DNA of 64,000 nt from Dasyornis broadbenti (taxonomy: Eukaryota > Chordata > Aves > Passeriformes > Dasyornithidae). The stretch is taken from positions 1 through 64,000 of the forward strand of contig VZRN01005177.1 in NCBI GenBank assembly GCA_013397935.1, given 5' to 3'. This document shows positions 50,536 to 62,976 of the stretch, in pieces; positions within the stretch are counted from its first letter, which is position 1; each line of letters begins with the position of its first letter. Both the position numbers and the translations under genes were made by a program. A model generated the notes under the pieces. The model had not been told where the DNA came from, made no database searches, and saw only the letters and a program-made list of their open reading frames with translations.

Positions 50536-50556
50536 TTTTCCCTCCCCTTTATTCTT

Positions 50557-50568
50557 CCCCCCCCCCCC
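50557..50568. repeat. C homopolymer, 12 bases
   Basis: Twelve C residues shortly after the gap, a likely cause of the assembly break. Confidence 0.85.
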
Positions 50569-52630
50569 AGCTTATTCCAACAAGAATTATAAAGCATGAA
50601 AAAAAAATTAGGAAAATCAAATTAATTAACAAGATCTCTAACATATATCATGGCATTTCTAGGTCTTTTACACCTTCATGAATAGCAGTTCTGTTTGGGT
50701 GTGCAAATGAGTGGACCTTTTAAATTTTACATCAGTAATTTGTTTTTCAAGTTGTTATCTCAATTTTACATTGAAACGAAATTTCTGTTTTGTAGGTCTC
50801 TTATCTGTATGCATGTCACAAATACTGGCTATTTAGTAAGACACCTAGAATTTAATATCTAGCTATCTTTTGCAGCAATGACTGCCTTTGCCATGTTGTA
50901 TTGTAGTAAAATGCAGCTGGAACAAATTTGTGATCTGGTTTAAATTATGTAAGTTGATTTTGAAATTCTGGGAACTGATTAGAAAGTGTTTTTTGCCCAA
51001 TATTTTATTTATGGTTTCGTGTGTTTCTTTATTATTTCATACAGGTTCATGTCAAACCTTACAGGCTGAGATTTCCTGATAGTGAACAAATGTCAAGAAA
51101 CAACAAGAAAACTGAAGCAAATATTACTAATATTATGCAGATAAGTCTGCTTTAGTTTGCATTAGATAGCAAGTAATTCATGAGTACAAGACTTCTGTAT
51201 AGCTGTCAGAAGACTTTCTTGAGGAGAATCTGTAAAGCAGCAACGAGCATTGATATCAGCTGCTAACTTTGCCTGAGCATCAATTCTGGCCTTGGGTATG
51301 CATGGTTGAAAGATCTTGCAACCTCGTATACAGTATAGGTTTTCCTAAGCTTATTGAAGCACCATAAATGTTAGAAGTCTAAATACAGGAGCTCTATGCA
51401 CTTGTCAGGAGCCCTGTGTACTTGTCCCATTTTGCCAATAGAGTTAAAAAGCCTGGCTGATTAAATTTTACCAGATACAATCAAATAAATCCACTGTTTG
51501 TGTAATACTTGAGAAAAGGTGGACTGATATACACATGAACAATTAGATAAATGCTTATCAACATATCAATGATTATTACAGTAAAACTTGGTGTTGGCAC
51601 CGCTTCCTCCTGCCCCGGCACGAACAGCGTTTTCCTGACTCTGCAACATGATGGTCTGCAAACATGTTGCACACTGAAGTAAAGTTGTCTCTAGACACTG
51701 CTTCCTTTTACATTTCCTGTTGACATTCATCTCACCTTTGTAGCTCTTCCGTTTTGTTTTATTTATCACATATAGAGAAGAAATACAAAAAAACTCAAGT
51801 GAAGGGAGAACTGAACCTTTTAACTCTCTATTATTTGTGATCCCAGTAGTTTTGTTTGTAAAATACTGCTTTGTCTTTTTCTAGTTTTCTCTTCCATAAC
51901 CCATGCAATTATTGCTTTTCAGATGGAATAAAGATAAGGCAAATTAATAGGAAAGGATATATTGTCGAGGACATGGCTGTCTTCTTTGGCCTAACTACAT
52001 TTTAGCTGGTGAAGTTACCAAACACTGAAGACCAAATTTAGACTTGATATGTGGGAGTGCAATCTCATTTCCTTTCATTTCAGCAGGTGCTGTACTGAGT
52101 TTATTGTCCATCTTTTTATCCAGGAGGTATCACAGAGATATCTTACTGTTCTTTACAAACATATTACTGAACACAGCTGTTCAACAAATTACAATGATAT
52201 TTTGTGTATTAACAAGAAAGGCATTGTTCATTTTCACTTACATGATGAGTTCAGGTGGACAGTACGAATATCTGGGTTTGTATGTAATTGTAAGGAAGAA
52301 TTGTAATTCTTCCTTTTCTATTCAAGGAAAAACTACCATTTAGCAGAGGGAACAGTGAATTGCAGGTACCAAGTCAATAAAAGCCTTGTTGCTTTGCCTC
52401 TCTAACTGAGCTGCTGTTTCCACAGATCCTTTATTTCTGGTGTTTGGCAGTGAATGGTAAAGGAAAAAACGATTTAAAGCATCCTAAAATCTGGGTGAGT
52501 TTTCGTACCTTACTTTCTGCACCAAACCACTTATGGACTAAGCAAAACAATTAATATGGGTACAATCTGACTATTAATAATCAGTAAGCTTAAAAACCCC
52601 AACAAATACAAAAATAAAAAAAACTAGAAA
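50569..52630. other. Anonymous DNA, no gene confirmed
   Basis: A small CpG-containing patch at 51595-51650 is embedded in two overlapping minus frames (51481-51672 and 51566-51769) whose translations I do not recognise. The plus frames 52044-52343 and 52049-52306 overlap each other and have no domain. Confidence 0.45.
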
Positions 52631-53253
52631 TGTGTTGTGATTTAACCCTAGCTGGAAATCAAATGGCATGGCTCGCTCACTTTTCCCCAAGACCTCTGTT
52701 AGGATGGGGAAGAGAGTAAAAAAAAAGTGTTAAAACCTCTGTGTTAAGAATAGTTTAATAACTGAGATAAAGTGGAACATAATAATGATAGTAACAACAA
52801 TAAGAAGAAATTATAAAAATATAATGGTATATCGTAACAAAATGATAATAATGAGGATCATATTAATGACAGGAAAAAAATAAAAGAGAGGAATTAAACC
52901 CAAGAAACCCAAGTGAAGAGCTGCTCACCACTTGCTAACCACTGCCCAGCCTGTACCCAAGCACTGTTCAACATCTCCTAACCAACTCCCCAGTTCATAC
53001 ACTGGGCATAATATTCTGTGGCTGAATATCCCTTTGGTAAGTTTGGGTCAGCTGTCCAGATTGTGCTACCTCTCTGCTTCTTGTGCACTTGCTCACTGAC
53101 AGAGCCATAGAAATGGGAAAGTCTTTGATTTAGAGGAAGTAACAGCCAAAATATCAGTGTGTTATCACCGCTATTCTCACATTACTTCCGAAACACAGCA
53201 CTGGACCAGCTACTTAGAGGAAAATTAAGTCTATCTAGGTTGAAACCAGGATA
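52631..53253 (-). mobile_element. Avian endogenous-retrovirus LTR (ERVL-type), near full length, solo
   Basis: On the minus strand it begins tatcctggtttcaacc at 53253 (the family normally starts tgtcctggtttc) and ends with ggttaaatcacaacaca at 52631. Internal landmarks, read on plus, are tttaaccctagctggaaatc, an A-rich ataatgatagtaacaacaa stretch, tgctcaccacttgctaacca near 52922, a ttgggtcagctgtccagatt motif near 53043, and aacagcactggaccagctac near 53190. The flanks read actagaaa (52623-52630) and actaggaa (53254-53261), 7 of 8 identical, a possible decayed target-site duplication. No internal viral sequence adjoins it. Confidence 0.85.
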
Positions 53254-53797
53254 ACTAGGAACATAGCTATTGTATTAGAAAATCAAAATTAGATTATTTT
53301 CTAATGCATTAGAAATAATGTTATAATGAGGTATTAATAAATTCTAATATTTTCCAAATTTCTACCATATTTTAGTTAAGGACAAACTACTTTTTGTAAA
53401 ATCTAATCTCTAGCTTATTTTAGAACAGAATTCTTTTAGAACATAGTAGTTACATATTATGGCCTGTATATTAATTTATAGAGCAGTTTAATTTGTTATA
53501 TTGTCAAGAAATTATATGTGTATATCAAAGCCCACAGACAGTGAGGAGAGTTACCGGAGAGTACTTCTATATAATTGATTTTGCTTATTTATTGTCTGTT
53601 TTTGAGAATCCAATCACAATAATGACACAGCAATCCCTTCTTTAAGAAAAAGAAAAAAAAAATTGAAAAATGGATTTGCATTTGTATGTTTGAGATGTGA
53701 TAATTATGACTTTATTGTTCAGTGATGTTTCCCATTTTGTTGCATCTATCACCTGGATGGGTGTCATTTGTGTCTCTGTGTTGCAATGTCTCTTAGC

Positions 53798-53997
53798 GAA
53801 ACCCCATAAAATTCTCTCATATAAATTCTCTTTTTACCCTCTCTCACTCTATTGTTCCCTTTTGCTCTTTCATGCTGACACTCTGCCTCTCAATTCTTTC
53901 TTGCTATCCTGAACTCTCACTTAATTTTTCTTTCTCAATCTGTTTCTTGCTCACTTGCTCTCTGTGTCTTTTTTCTCTCTCTGTTTTTTTTTTAAGC
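53798..53997 (+). repeat. Pyrimidine-rich (CT) tract
   Basis: About 200 bp dominated by C and T on the plus strand with brief interruptions, ending in a T run followed by AAGCAG. Confidence 0.7.
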
Positions 53998-56679
53998 AGA
54001 CCCTAAACACATACACATGTACATGAGGACTCCTCTGCCTGAATATTCCTGCACACTCACTGCTTATGCTGCCACCACCTTTAGAATTTTATGGTGTTGC
54101 TAATTGGGTCCCAAGACTATATAAACCACTGAAAATAACAGCGTGCCTGGGAATCAGATTGCAGGAATAGCTTGACCTTCAAAAAATAAAATTAGTATTG
54201 CTGTTTTTCTAAAGTCAAAAGGAGGATATAAAGAGAAGAGCTACGAGTTAGCTATTAAGATGCAAAATGAATATCATGATCACACAAAAGGCTGAAAACA
54301 GATACTTTTTCCATCTTTGTACTGATTTAGTCACTTAACAAGTGATACTAAATTGTGGAGTTTCTTAGAAAAAACCCCACATTTTGATAATACCAGTTTT
54401 CATGCTAGTATGATTAAATGCAGTTGGACGGTATTTAATATTTTCTAAATATAACAGGAAAGGTCATCTCTTGTATGTTTATAATTCAGTTAAATCTCGT
54501 TAATTTCAGAGGAAAATTTGTTACATTACTGAAATTTCACTCAATTTCGTTGTATGTGCTTGGTCATCTAAAGTCTGTAAAATATAAGTTGAATAATACA
54601 ACAAAATTTTAGGGGGTTTTGGTGAATGTGAAAATATTAGTCTTCAGAAATATTTCTCAATTGAATTTTGACAATGAAAGGTCTGTGGGCAAATAAAATA
54701 TTTTTTGTTCACCTGCTTCTTGCTGGAATACTTTACCTAGTGTTCTACCACAGTTCCTGAGCATGGGATTTTGAGTAGTTTTTGAGCAGTTTCCCATTGA
54801 CTGAAATGGTCTTTCTGATAAGGTCCAGCACATTGTTTAATATAAATATGAAACCTTCCTAAGAATCATCGTATTCCTTGCACTGTGCCAGCATGCAAAT
54901 CCTGAAGAGCACATTTCTAAATAAATGAGTCTTTTCAGCACAAGACTGAAAAATGTGTTGTGGCTGGAAATCTTTGTTTTTCAAGGGCTGTGGGTTAGCG
55001 CATGATTGAAACTCAGATACCCTTCCATGGGCAGGCGTGGTGTGCACTCATAACCAGCAGCGTGTACAGAGAACATGAAGTGGGTGCTACCACATGAGCT
55101 GAGGCACTTGGTATTCAGTAATCTGTCAATGACTCTTACTAACTAATAAAAATGAAAGTGTAGTTATCAGAAGATGACGACTTGGCCGTTCAGTGAAGCA
55201 TTCAAGCAAGGATGACGCATACAGCAGTAAGAAATCCCAGCAAAATTTCAACACCTGAGAATCAGAAAAATTAACTCAGCAGATACAGAGATATGGTTTG
55301 CAGAGGATCAGGGGGTGGAGGTAGCAACCCATAGAAGACGAAAAGTGTAAGCATTAAAGGAGATTTGTGATGACAGTTTATGTCCAGTATGGTAAAAATT
55401 TAAGGCAGAGACAATATTCTAGTCAATCAGAAGCTCATACAAAAGCTGATGAAATTAGTCAGAACAATACCTATCCAAGAGTGTCAGGATTTCAAATTTC
55501 ACAAAGGGAATACACACTTGCATACTGTAAGATGTGGGAACATCACACACGGGCATTTTTGTTTGCTTGAATTAGAACCTAACAAAAGATGAATTATTTT
55601 ACTTCTTCCAAGTCTCCCTTCTTTTTTTACTTCTTTCTCATCATAAAATTATTAACCTATTCTTTCTCTGTATATTATTCTCACTTGGATTATAGAAACA
55701 CCAGGAAAAAAGCAGTGACTAACCTAATAAAACCCACAAACAAACAAACACATGAATGTGGCTTATGTAGTCAACCACTTTCTATCCTTTCCCTTTTCAG
55801 AACCTCTCTCCCTCATGCCAAAATGTTAAATGTTTCACTTAGTTTCATGACTATTTCAATAACAAGAAGCAGAGATGTTTCTAAGAGAAGCAAAGAAGCA
55901 GAGGAGCGAGTGGTGTGTAACAATTTATTCTTTGCAAAACTAATTCAGTGGGAATTGGAGGAGAAAGCATTCCATAACTTAAAAGGAGTGTTTGAATGCT
56001 CCAATAAATGTAAAAGAAGAAAATAAAAATAATTACCAGAGACAGGGTAGACTCCTGAGATATGATGTAATCATTGAAAAGCTCACTATTTCTTTCAGTT
56101 TCAGGAGTGCTGTAGACAGGAGCTTTGTATTAAGGGTTTTTAAGGTAAAACAATAAGTTTGGAAAAACACCTGAGTCAATATTGATGTCTGCATCTCAAA
56201 TTCAAAGTTTTTCTTTATCATTATCTATAACACTTGCATTTTAAAACTTCCTTCAAATTATAGTTTGGGTTTGTTTGTTTGAGGTTTTTTGATCTCTGGC
56301 ATCTTAGAAATAACTGTGTATATCATGCCAAGAAGGCATTTATTATACATATTTCCACAGTGTGAGATTTTTCTGTGTCTTTTCAAACATAACATGATAT
56401 TTTCAGGAAAATAATTTATAATAATATTGCTGCAATGAGAAGAAAAAGCCGAGCTTTTTTAGATGTAACTAATTTGCAGAAATGCATACTAGGAAAAAAA
56501 AAAGATGTCTAAGGTAGGGATTGGTGGTATGCATTTTTTATGAAGAAGGAATACATTAACTTTTTGCCTGGGTCTGCACTAAATGACAGAAAATTTACAC
56601 TGTTAAAGTGTTAGGTATCCTACAATCATTTTGTTATCCTACAGGCAATATTTCCCAGGCATATGTCTTCCTGTACATG

Positions 56680-56693
56680 AAAAAAAAAAAAAA
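56680..56693. repeat. Poly(A) tract
   Basis: Fourteen A residues. Confidence 0.85.
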
Positions 56694-58119
56694 TCAGCAT
56701 GTAATATTTCTTCCAGATTAAGAAATGACTTCACAATTTAGCCTACTATAACATTTTAGATACACCCTCCCTGTAAGGGCTTTTATTGTATTTTACAGGA
56801 GATGAGGAGTCTATATGCCATGAAGTTTTTAATTAGTCCAGATTCTGTTTTGATAGAACATCTCTAGAAATTCTCTATTAAACATAATTAATATAGTTTC
56901 TGTAAAGTATTTAAGGTATCAGAATGATTATTTGGTGGATATAGATGTAAGTCCAAACTGAGTGATGATGATGTAAAAAAGTTGTGTTATCAAACAAAAG
57001 CTGTAAAAGTTAATCAGGCTGTAGCCAAGAAGCGTTAGATGAAAGGAGAAAAGAGAGGAAAGAAGAGAGAACTAGGTGGACAGTTGGGCTGTACATTGTG
57101 AAGAGTTTTGAGATTTGCAAGTTTGTTTTAATTTCAATTGGGATCTGAACCTTAAGAGACTGAAATTCTATCTGCAACCCAGGAGATCATATCACTTAAG
57201 GAGATAAATACCTTTTGATAGGGCATGCTGCTTTCCAGTATTTGAGGCTCCACGAACAGACATGTTACATAAAGGCAAAACTGCTGAATCTTTGACTTTA
57301 TGGTAATCCTGGAGGTATTCCGTGAAGATGTGAGGCTAAAGCTCAAGAAGATCCTGGACTTGCAGACCATGTCACCAGCCTGTGTAAATTGGATTGCCAC
57401 AGGAGTCAGCCACCTCTAAAGACAGAGCTCACATGATATTTAAGAGGCTGTGAAATCCGCATGTTTGAGTCAGCTACCAGGTTTCTGGTGGTCAAACAGC
57501 AGATTGCTTTGGAAAATTGCTCCAGATGAAGGAATTTGGGTGCTATGTAGGTAAGAAGGTGAATATTACCATACTACCCAACCACTCTCTAAGCTGTGGA
57601 TAACTCCAGCACAGTGAATATCCAAAGGCCTTGCCAGTGATAAACAAATATGAAGGCAAATAGAGAGTTTCCTTTGGCAAACCTATCTGTATTCTGTATA
57701 ATGCAAAATGTAAGCATCTTTATCAAAGCTGATTTTATGGGGCAAGAGGAATTTCAGTGGATGGGTAAATGTCAATACATTTTTAGGAGTGTTCTGAATC
57801 AACTTTGGGAAAAACAACAGGGAGGTAGTCTAGAGAAAATTCAAAAAACCTCAAGAATGATAAAAATGGTCTGATTACAAATGCAGACCTGTTACAGTTA
57901 CAGGTGTCTATTTAGGCATTAAAATACTTTTTATAATGTATCTATTTGTACAATTGATTACCCTAGAAAACATAGTGTTAAGTAATAGAAGAGCCATGAT
58001 AAACGTACAGGAAGAATAAATTATTTAAAATGGGTAGGTCAGAATTTCTGCCCTAACTTTTTTTCACAGTAAGTAAGGCTTCATCTGCATATATACCTGG
58101 AATTGTAGGTGATGCAAAA

Positions 58120-58883
58120 TTATATTAGACCAGTTCTGTTTAATCTCTTAATCAATGACACACATGAAGGGATTGAGTGAACCCTCAGCAAGTTCTCAGA
58201 TGACACCAAGCTCAGTGGTGCAGTTGACACTCTTGAAAGATGGGATGCCATCCAGAGGGTCTTGGATAAGCTTGAGTAGTAGCCCCTGGGAATTTCATGG
58301 GGTCCAACAAAACCAGTGTAGGTCCTACACATGGATTGGGGCTACCCCTGCAACCAAAACAGGCTGGGGATTGAAGGGATTGAGAGCAGCCCTGAGAAGG
58401 ACTTGGGGACACTGTTGGATGTAAAACTGGACTTGAGCAAACAATGACTCCCCCAGTTCAGGAAAGACACAGATCTTGTGCAGACAGTCCAGAGGACAGG
58501 CACAAAAATAATCAGAGGCCTGGAACACATTCTCTGTGAGGATAAACTGAGAGAATAGGAGGATTGAGAACATCTTTTTATAGCCTTTCAATATCAAAAG
58601 GGGACTTGTCAAAAAGATGGGAAGAGAATATTTTATAGGGCCTGTTGCAACACTACAAGGCTTTACATATAAAGAGGGGAGGTTCAGAAGAAGGTTTGAG
58701 GAAGAAATGTTTTATGATGAGGATGGTGAATGTTGCACAGGCTGTTCAGATAGCTGATGGAACCTCATAGCTGGAACATTCAAGGTCAGGTAGGCTGGGG
58801 CTCTAAGTAACCTCAATTCATCCCTCCCTTGCAGAGGGTTTGGAATAGATGACCTTTCAACCCAAACTATCCTATGATTTTAT
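58120..58883 (+). mobile_element. CR1 LINE, reverse-transcriptase end and 3' tail, with internal deletion
   Basis: The block begins in the CR1 ORF2 reverse-transcriptase region (gaccagttctgtttaatctc near 58128) and includes the catalytic box, which reads F-S-D-D-T-K-L near 58192-58212 where CR1 usually has F-A-D-D. It continues through the region past the catalytic box (gacttggggacactgttgga near 58400) and the caggctgttc motif near 58738. It ends with the CR1 3' end: gaacattcaaggtcaggtag near 58772, aatagatgacctttcaaccc near 58844 and catcctatgatt-like tail near 58870. About 150 bp usually found between the 58425 and 58450 positions appear to be missing, and several stops and frameshifts break the frame, so it is inactive. 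Orientation and 3' end are typical of a 5'-truncated insertion. Confidence 0.92.
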
Positions 58884-60606
58884 TAAAGGACAGAAAGTAG
58901 AAGCTTATGCTTCGGGATTTTACACAGTATTTGGTTATTACAGTACTCACATTCTGTTAAAATATTTTCCTGTACTTTTATGTAGCTAGCTCCTGTTGAC
59001 CTCAGGGTACTAAATGAGATGGGATGAAGACATAACCTTTTGTAGCACTGCCATGAAGTCAAGAAAAAATTAAATGTAGAGCTTAGTTGGAAGCCAATTA
59101 AACCCTTGTCTGTATTTTCCCTCAGGCTCTGAGTCATTAAGCACAGAATGTGCATTCAGGCTAATATCAGTAGATTATTGATTTGACTGAAATAAGTAGG
59201 ATTTATGTTTAAAGTTAAGCACATATTCAGTTCTAGTTTTGCCTTTTATTTTTTAATCATGCTAACATGATTCAAGAAAGACTGCTGTGAATCCAAACTC
59301 CAGTGTGTATGGATTTTAAAGATCCAACAAAACATCTTTACAAACAAGTGTATCTTTTGCATTTACAGATGCAAAAAGATCTTTATGTGATAAAATCCCA
59401 GGTAATTTCTCCTTCCTTTTACAGCGCTCTACTCGCATTGTTTGGCAAGATTCAATGCCTTAATGATTTCTTCAAGTAATTCTCCTTTTCAACAAGGTTA
59501 GTCATCTAGTGAAAGAACTGAGCTCTTACTGTGTTTACAAGCTAAATAGTGCATAAAAATATTTGTAGATTTGGCAACAATAAGGGTCTAATGAACACTT
59601 ACTGAGACATGGATGATCTGCAAAGAGAGAGAGGCTCCCTACTTCCTACTAATGACGTATGGGAGTTCACGGTGTCTAAATTTACTTTAGAATATGCTCC
59701 TCACTGATAATCTCAACACTAGTGAAAAAATGTTAAATATATTCTACTTTCAGTAACACAGAGTGGTATTCCAAGAGAGACCAGTCTACTGAGTCTGGTT
59801 GTGTTTCTTAGCACAGCAAATATTGGTGTCACGCTACCATTTGTCTGGTCTTTGTTGTGATTGTGCATATATTTGTGTCAGAGAATTACTGATAATGCTG
59901 CTCTACTGCTCTGAGACCTGGGCCAACCTGTAAATAAAAAAAGCAGTGTAAAGAAGGCAAAAACTTCCCACCTGAGATATCTGTTAGCTTTACTTTCCCA
60001 TGTCTCTTAATAACAGCGTTCAGGCTTGACTGCTTAAGAGAAATGTAATCAGGAAAAATATTCTAGGGAAAAATGTGGTTTATTGTATACAGATAGAAAA
60101 CCCTAGTGTTAAAAAATGAACAAAACAAAGCAATTGTTCCAGAAAAGAAGGAAAGCAATGAAATATCAAGTAAAATATTTCTGCCAAAGGTAAATAATTT
60201 CTAAATAGGACAGTTGTTACATTATTATGACGATGGCAGCCTTTAAAGAACACACATTATCACTTCATTGTTCAGCTTTTAGAACTTCAAATGACTTATA
60301 TTAAAAGAACCCTGTTTCTTACATGCATAAAGTGCAAAAAATAACCTAGATTCTGAATTGTTCAGACTTTATTAATCATGGATTATTAAAAATTCTCTTA
60401 ATGTTAATTTTAATGACTTGAAATTCAAATTGTATTATCATCTACCCTTTGACATAATGCCATGACTGCAGTGACAGAAGGGCTTGTCAAACATAATATT
60501 GCATGAACTTCTGTGTTTTTCTGGCTGACCACTGCAGTGACCTCCTTCAAATATAAGATTCAAAACAATAAAGTTTTGAAATTTATATCAATACATCAAC
60601 TTTATC
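58884..60606. other. Anonymous AT-rich DNA, no gene seen
   Basis: No recognised exon or repeat. The small minus frame 58883-59155 starts at the edge of the CR1 and has no domain. Confidence 0.5.
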
Positions 60607-60709
60607 AAAAAAAAAAAAAAANNNNNNNNNNNNNNNNNNNNNNNNNNNNNNNNNNNNNNNNNNNNNNNNNNNNNNNNNNNNNNNNNNNNNNNNNNNNNNN
60701 NNNNNNNNN
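60607..60709. other. Poly(A) tract running into an assembly gap of 88 N
   Basis: Fifteen A residues (60607-60621) lead straight into N from 60622 to 60709. Open frames crossing the gap on either strand are artefacts. Confidence 0.95.
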
Positions 60710-61665
60710 TCCATATTTCCCAAATTAGTGGAAGGTGTAAAACACACAGTATGACTACATTCCAGCAGAGCTTGCATTTTGAAGAAAGTTTTTTGGAAAA
60801 TAATTGTCAGAAAGCAAGTTTTTATTGAAAAAAGGAATTAACCCAAAAATCCATATTAACACTTTTAACTAAGCCATCAAATTATTAGTAAGTGCTTGTA
60901 ATGGAAAAGTTACTTCTAAGATGACATATCAAGAACTTTGAAATTGCATTACTTGCTTACTGAACTGTCAGTTTCTGCATCCGTGCCTGAGCAGTGGCCT
61001 CTAGCCCATCTTTTAATCAATGGCATATGACAGCAGTAAGGATTAAAAAGTACTCCTGACAGCTGCAGAGATGTGCAGATGAGACACTAAATATAAGATA
61101 CTGGATAGCCTTCTTTTTTCTGGACTTCTTCTGACATTAATTTTAAGCAGAATTGATGAATATTTAATGTATTATCTAATTGTGACATCTAAACAAAAAA
61201 TTAGATAGTAGTAAAACAACAGATGCGAGATTTGTGTGCGAATTTCTTCAGCAACATCTCCTATGTAATCTGGCAATTTTTACAGCTGTCAAGTGAGATT
61301 CAAAATATGACAGGTAGCTCTTTTTAATTCAAGACACTGGAAACTGGCTTAAGGTTTCTTAATGGCAACATAAATGGAACATGACTGGCATCTTTATTTG
61401 CATAAATGAAAAATAAATCTAAATAAAAAAATAAATAAATGTATTTACAACAACAGGAGACTTGTAAGCGCTAAATTATTTACCATTGCTCTAAAAAGCA
61501 AGACAAAAGCATTCTACCATGACTGATACAATTTCTTGTTCTTTATATATATTGCAAGCCTGTCTATAGTAGCAGAAGGTTTCAAGATAAAAGGGAAATT
61601 ACTTTAAAAAAGCGATTTCTATTACCTAGATCGGTTAAATTTTGTAAAATGTATGTTGGGTTATC
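60710..61665. other. Anonymous AT-rich DNA, no gene seen
   Basis: An A/AAAT-rich patch lies near 61400-61440. Nothing else is recognised. Confidence 0.5.
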
Positions 61666-61688
61666 TTTTTTTTTTTTTTTTTTTTTTT
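61666..61688. repeat. Poly(T) tract, 23 bases
   Basis: Twenty-three T residues. Confidence 0.9.
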
Positions 61689-61944
61689 GAGTAATAGCCT
61701 TTGAAGATAGAAAATCATTCTGGATACACTATGCATTTGAAAGTGTATTAGCATAAAAAGGATAAAGTTTCACTAAGAGTTAATGGAAGGAGAGGTACAA
61801 GATCCATGCAACCAGTGGAATATATTTCATATTAAGACACCATCTTTTCCATTGGCTGCAGTTGATCCTTATTTTGAAAATTTGTGGGAACTGTGGACTG
61901 TTTTCCAAGTTTAAATGTCTGATTTTGTAGTGGTGTCCAGTTCA
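61689..61944. other. Anonymous AT-rich DNA
   Basis: No gene or repeat recognised. Confidence 0.5.
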
Positions 61945-62976
61945 TTAGACAGGAGTTTTCTTTGCTGTGCCTGAGCCTAGGAACCACACATTCACAGGAG
62001 AGACTGTTGCATTTTCTCCTGCTTGCCTACTCGTCTGTGGGTAGGAACAGACATTGGGAATAAGATTTCCTATTAGTTGACTATGATCAGAGAAGTGAGA
62101 CAGACTATCTTCTCCTATTAGCTCCTCTGCTGTACCTGTCAAGGGACTGACTTTCTTGGAATTGCTGTTGACCTGATGAAATTGGGGGTCAGGAATGGGG
62201 AAAAGGAAAGGATGGGGCTTCATGCACTCCTGTGCATTTGAATCATGCCAACCTTTATCAAATGGCAGTATGTTAATTTTGTGGTCCAGGCAGATTCAGA
62301 AAGCAGGAAATTTACCTCAGCTACTGCCTAGTAGCAGCAGGTGAAGCGTGGGTCTGCAAAAGCTGAGCTGCTCTCGATATGAATGATTGAGCAATGCCTA
62401 TGTGAGGCAATGACTACCGCAGGGAGCTGAACCTGGGTTAATCGAAACAGGGTACCTGTGGTCTGAGGTACATTAGCCATGAAGAGTGCAGGAGGATGTG
62501 AGGGTGTAAAGGTTAGGGAATGTGTAGATAAGGCCTTCAAATACAGGCTATTAATAAGGGTTAGAGCCTCAGAGCATGCTTAGATGAGTTAATTAACTAG
62601 ATAGATAGTACATGCTGGACGCAGTAGAAGGCTGATAGCTGATAAGATTAAATGATGATATCTTTTGGGAAACAAAAAATACATATAAGGAAAAATTGGA
62701 TTTAAGTGTGATACAGTTTAAAGAGTGTAAGTGCATTAGTGATTGCAAGTGCATATGGTACTTGATTTTCAGTATGAGTAATGCTGTGTGACACTGTCCC
62801 TTAAGAAATGCAAATACTTGAGCGGTCAATCTGTTGGTGAATTGAGCTTTGGGGCTAAGCATATCTAGGTGAATCGAGTCAAGTGGTATCAAAAACATAT
62901 TCTGGAGTAATAGAAGGAAGCTGATCAATGACCATTCGTAAGCTGGCATACTGGCAGCGCTGCAATTGGCAGCCAC
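61945..62976 (-). other. Cluster of minus-strand open frames, possible decayed retroelement interior
   Basis: Three minus-strand frames lie end to end: 62593-62976 (127 codons), 62328-62540 (70 codons) and 61945-62223 (92 codons). The first and third share a reading phase and the middle one is shifted. Base composition is less AT-rich than the neighbours, at least over 61940-62560. The middle frame stays open upstream of its first methionine to about 62575. I recognise no domain, catalytic motif or LTR at either side, so gag-, pol- or env-like origin is only a guess. The alternatives are chance open frames or a fragment of an unannotated gene. Confidence 0.25.

Larger units (their letters stand above)
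53254..58119. other. Anonymous DNA with a pyrimidine-rich tract
   Basis: No gene seen. It holds the CT-rich tract 53798-53997, a (CAAA)n patch near 55736-55750 and an A run (56680-56693). The plus frame 55589-56026 (145 codons, the longest in the window) is rich in S, F, K and L and shows no domain, splice context or codon bias I can recognise, so I do not call it a gene. Confidence 0.5.

Noticed and set aside
50415..50681. Open frame spanning an N run
   Set aside because: It exists only because N codons are not read as stops. The frames at 60513-60728 and 60583-60777 are artefacts for the same reason.
55589..56026. Plus open frame of 145 codons, the longest in the window
   Set aside because: It starts in T-rich low-complexity DNA, has an F/S/K/L-rich translation with no domain, and shows no promoter, splice or codon-use support.
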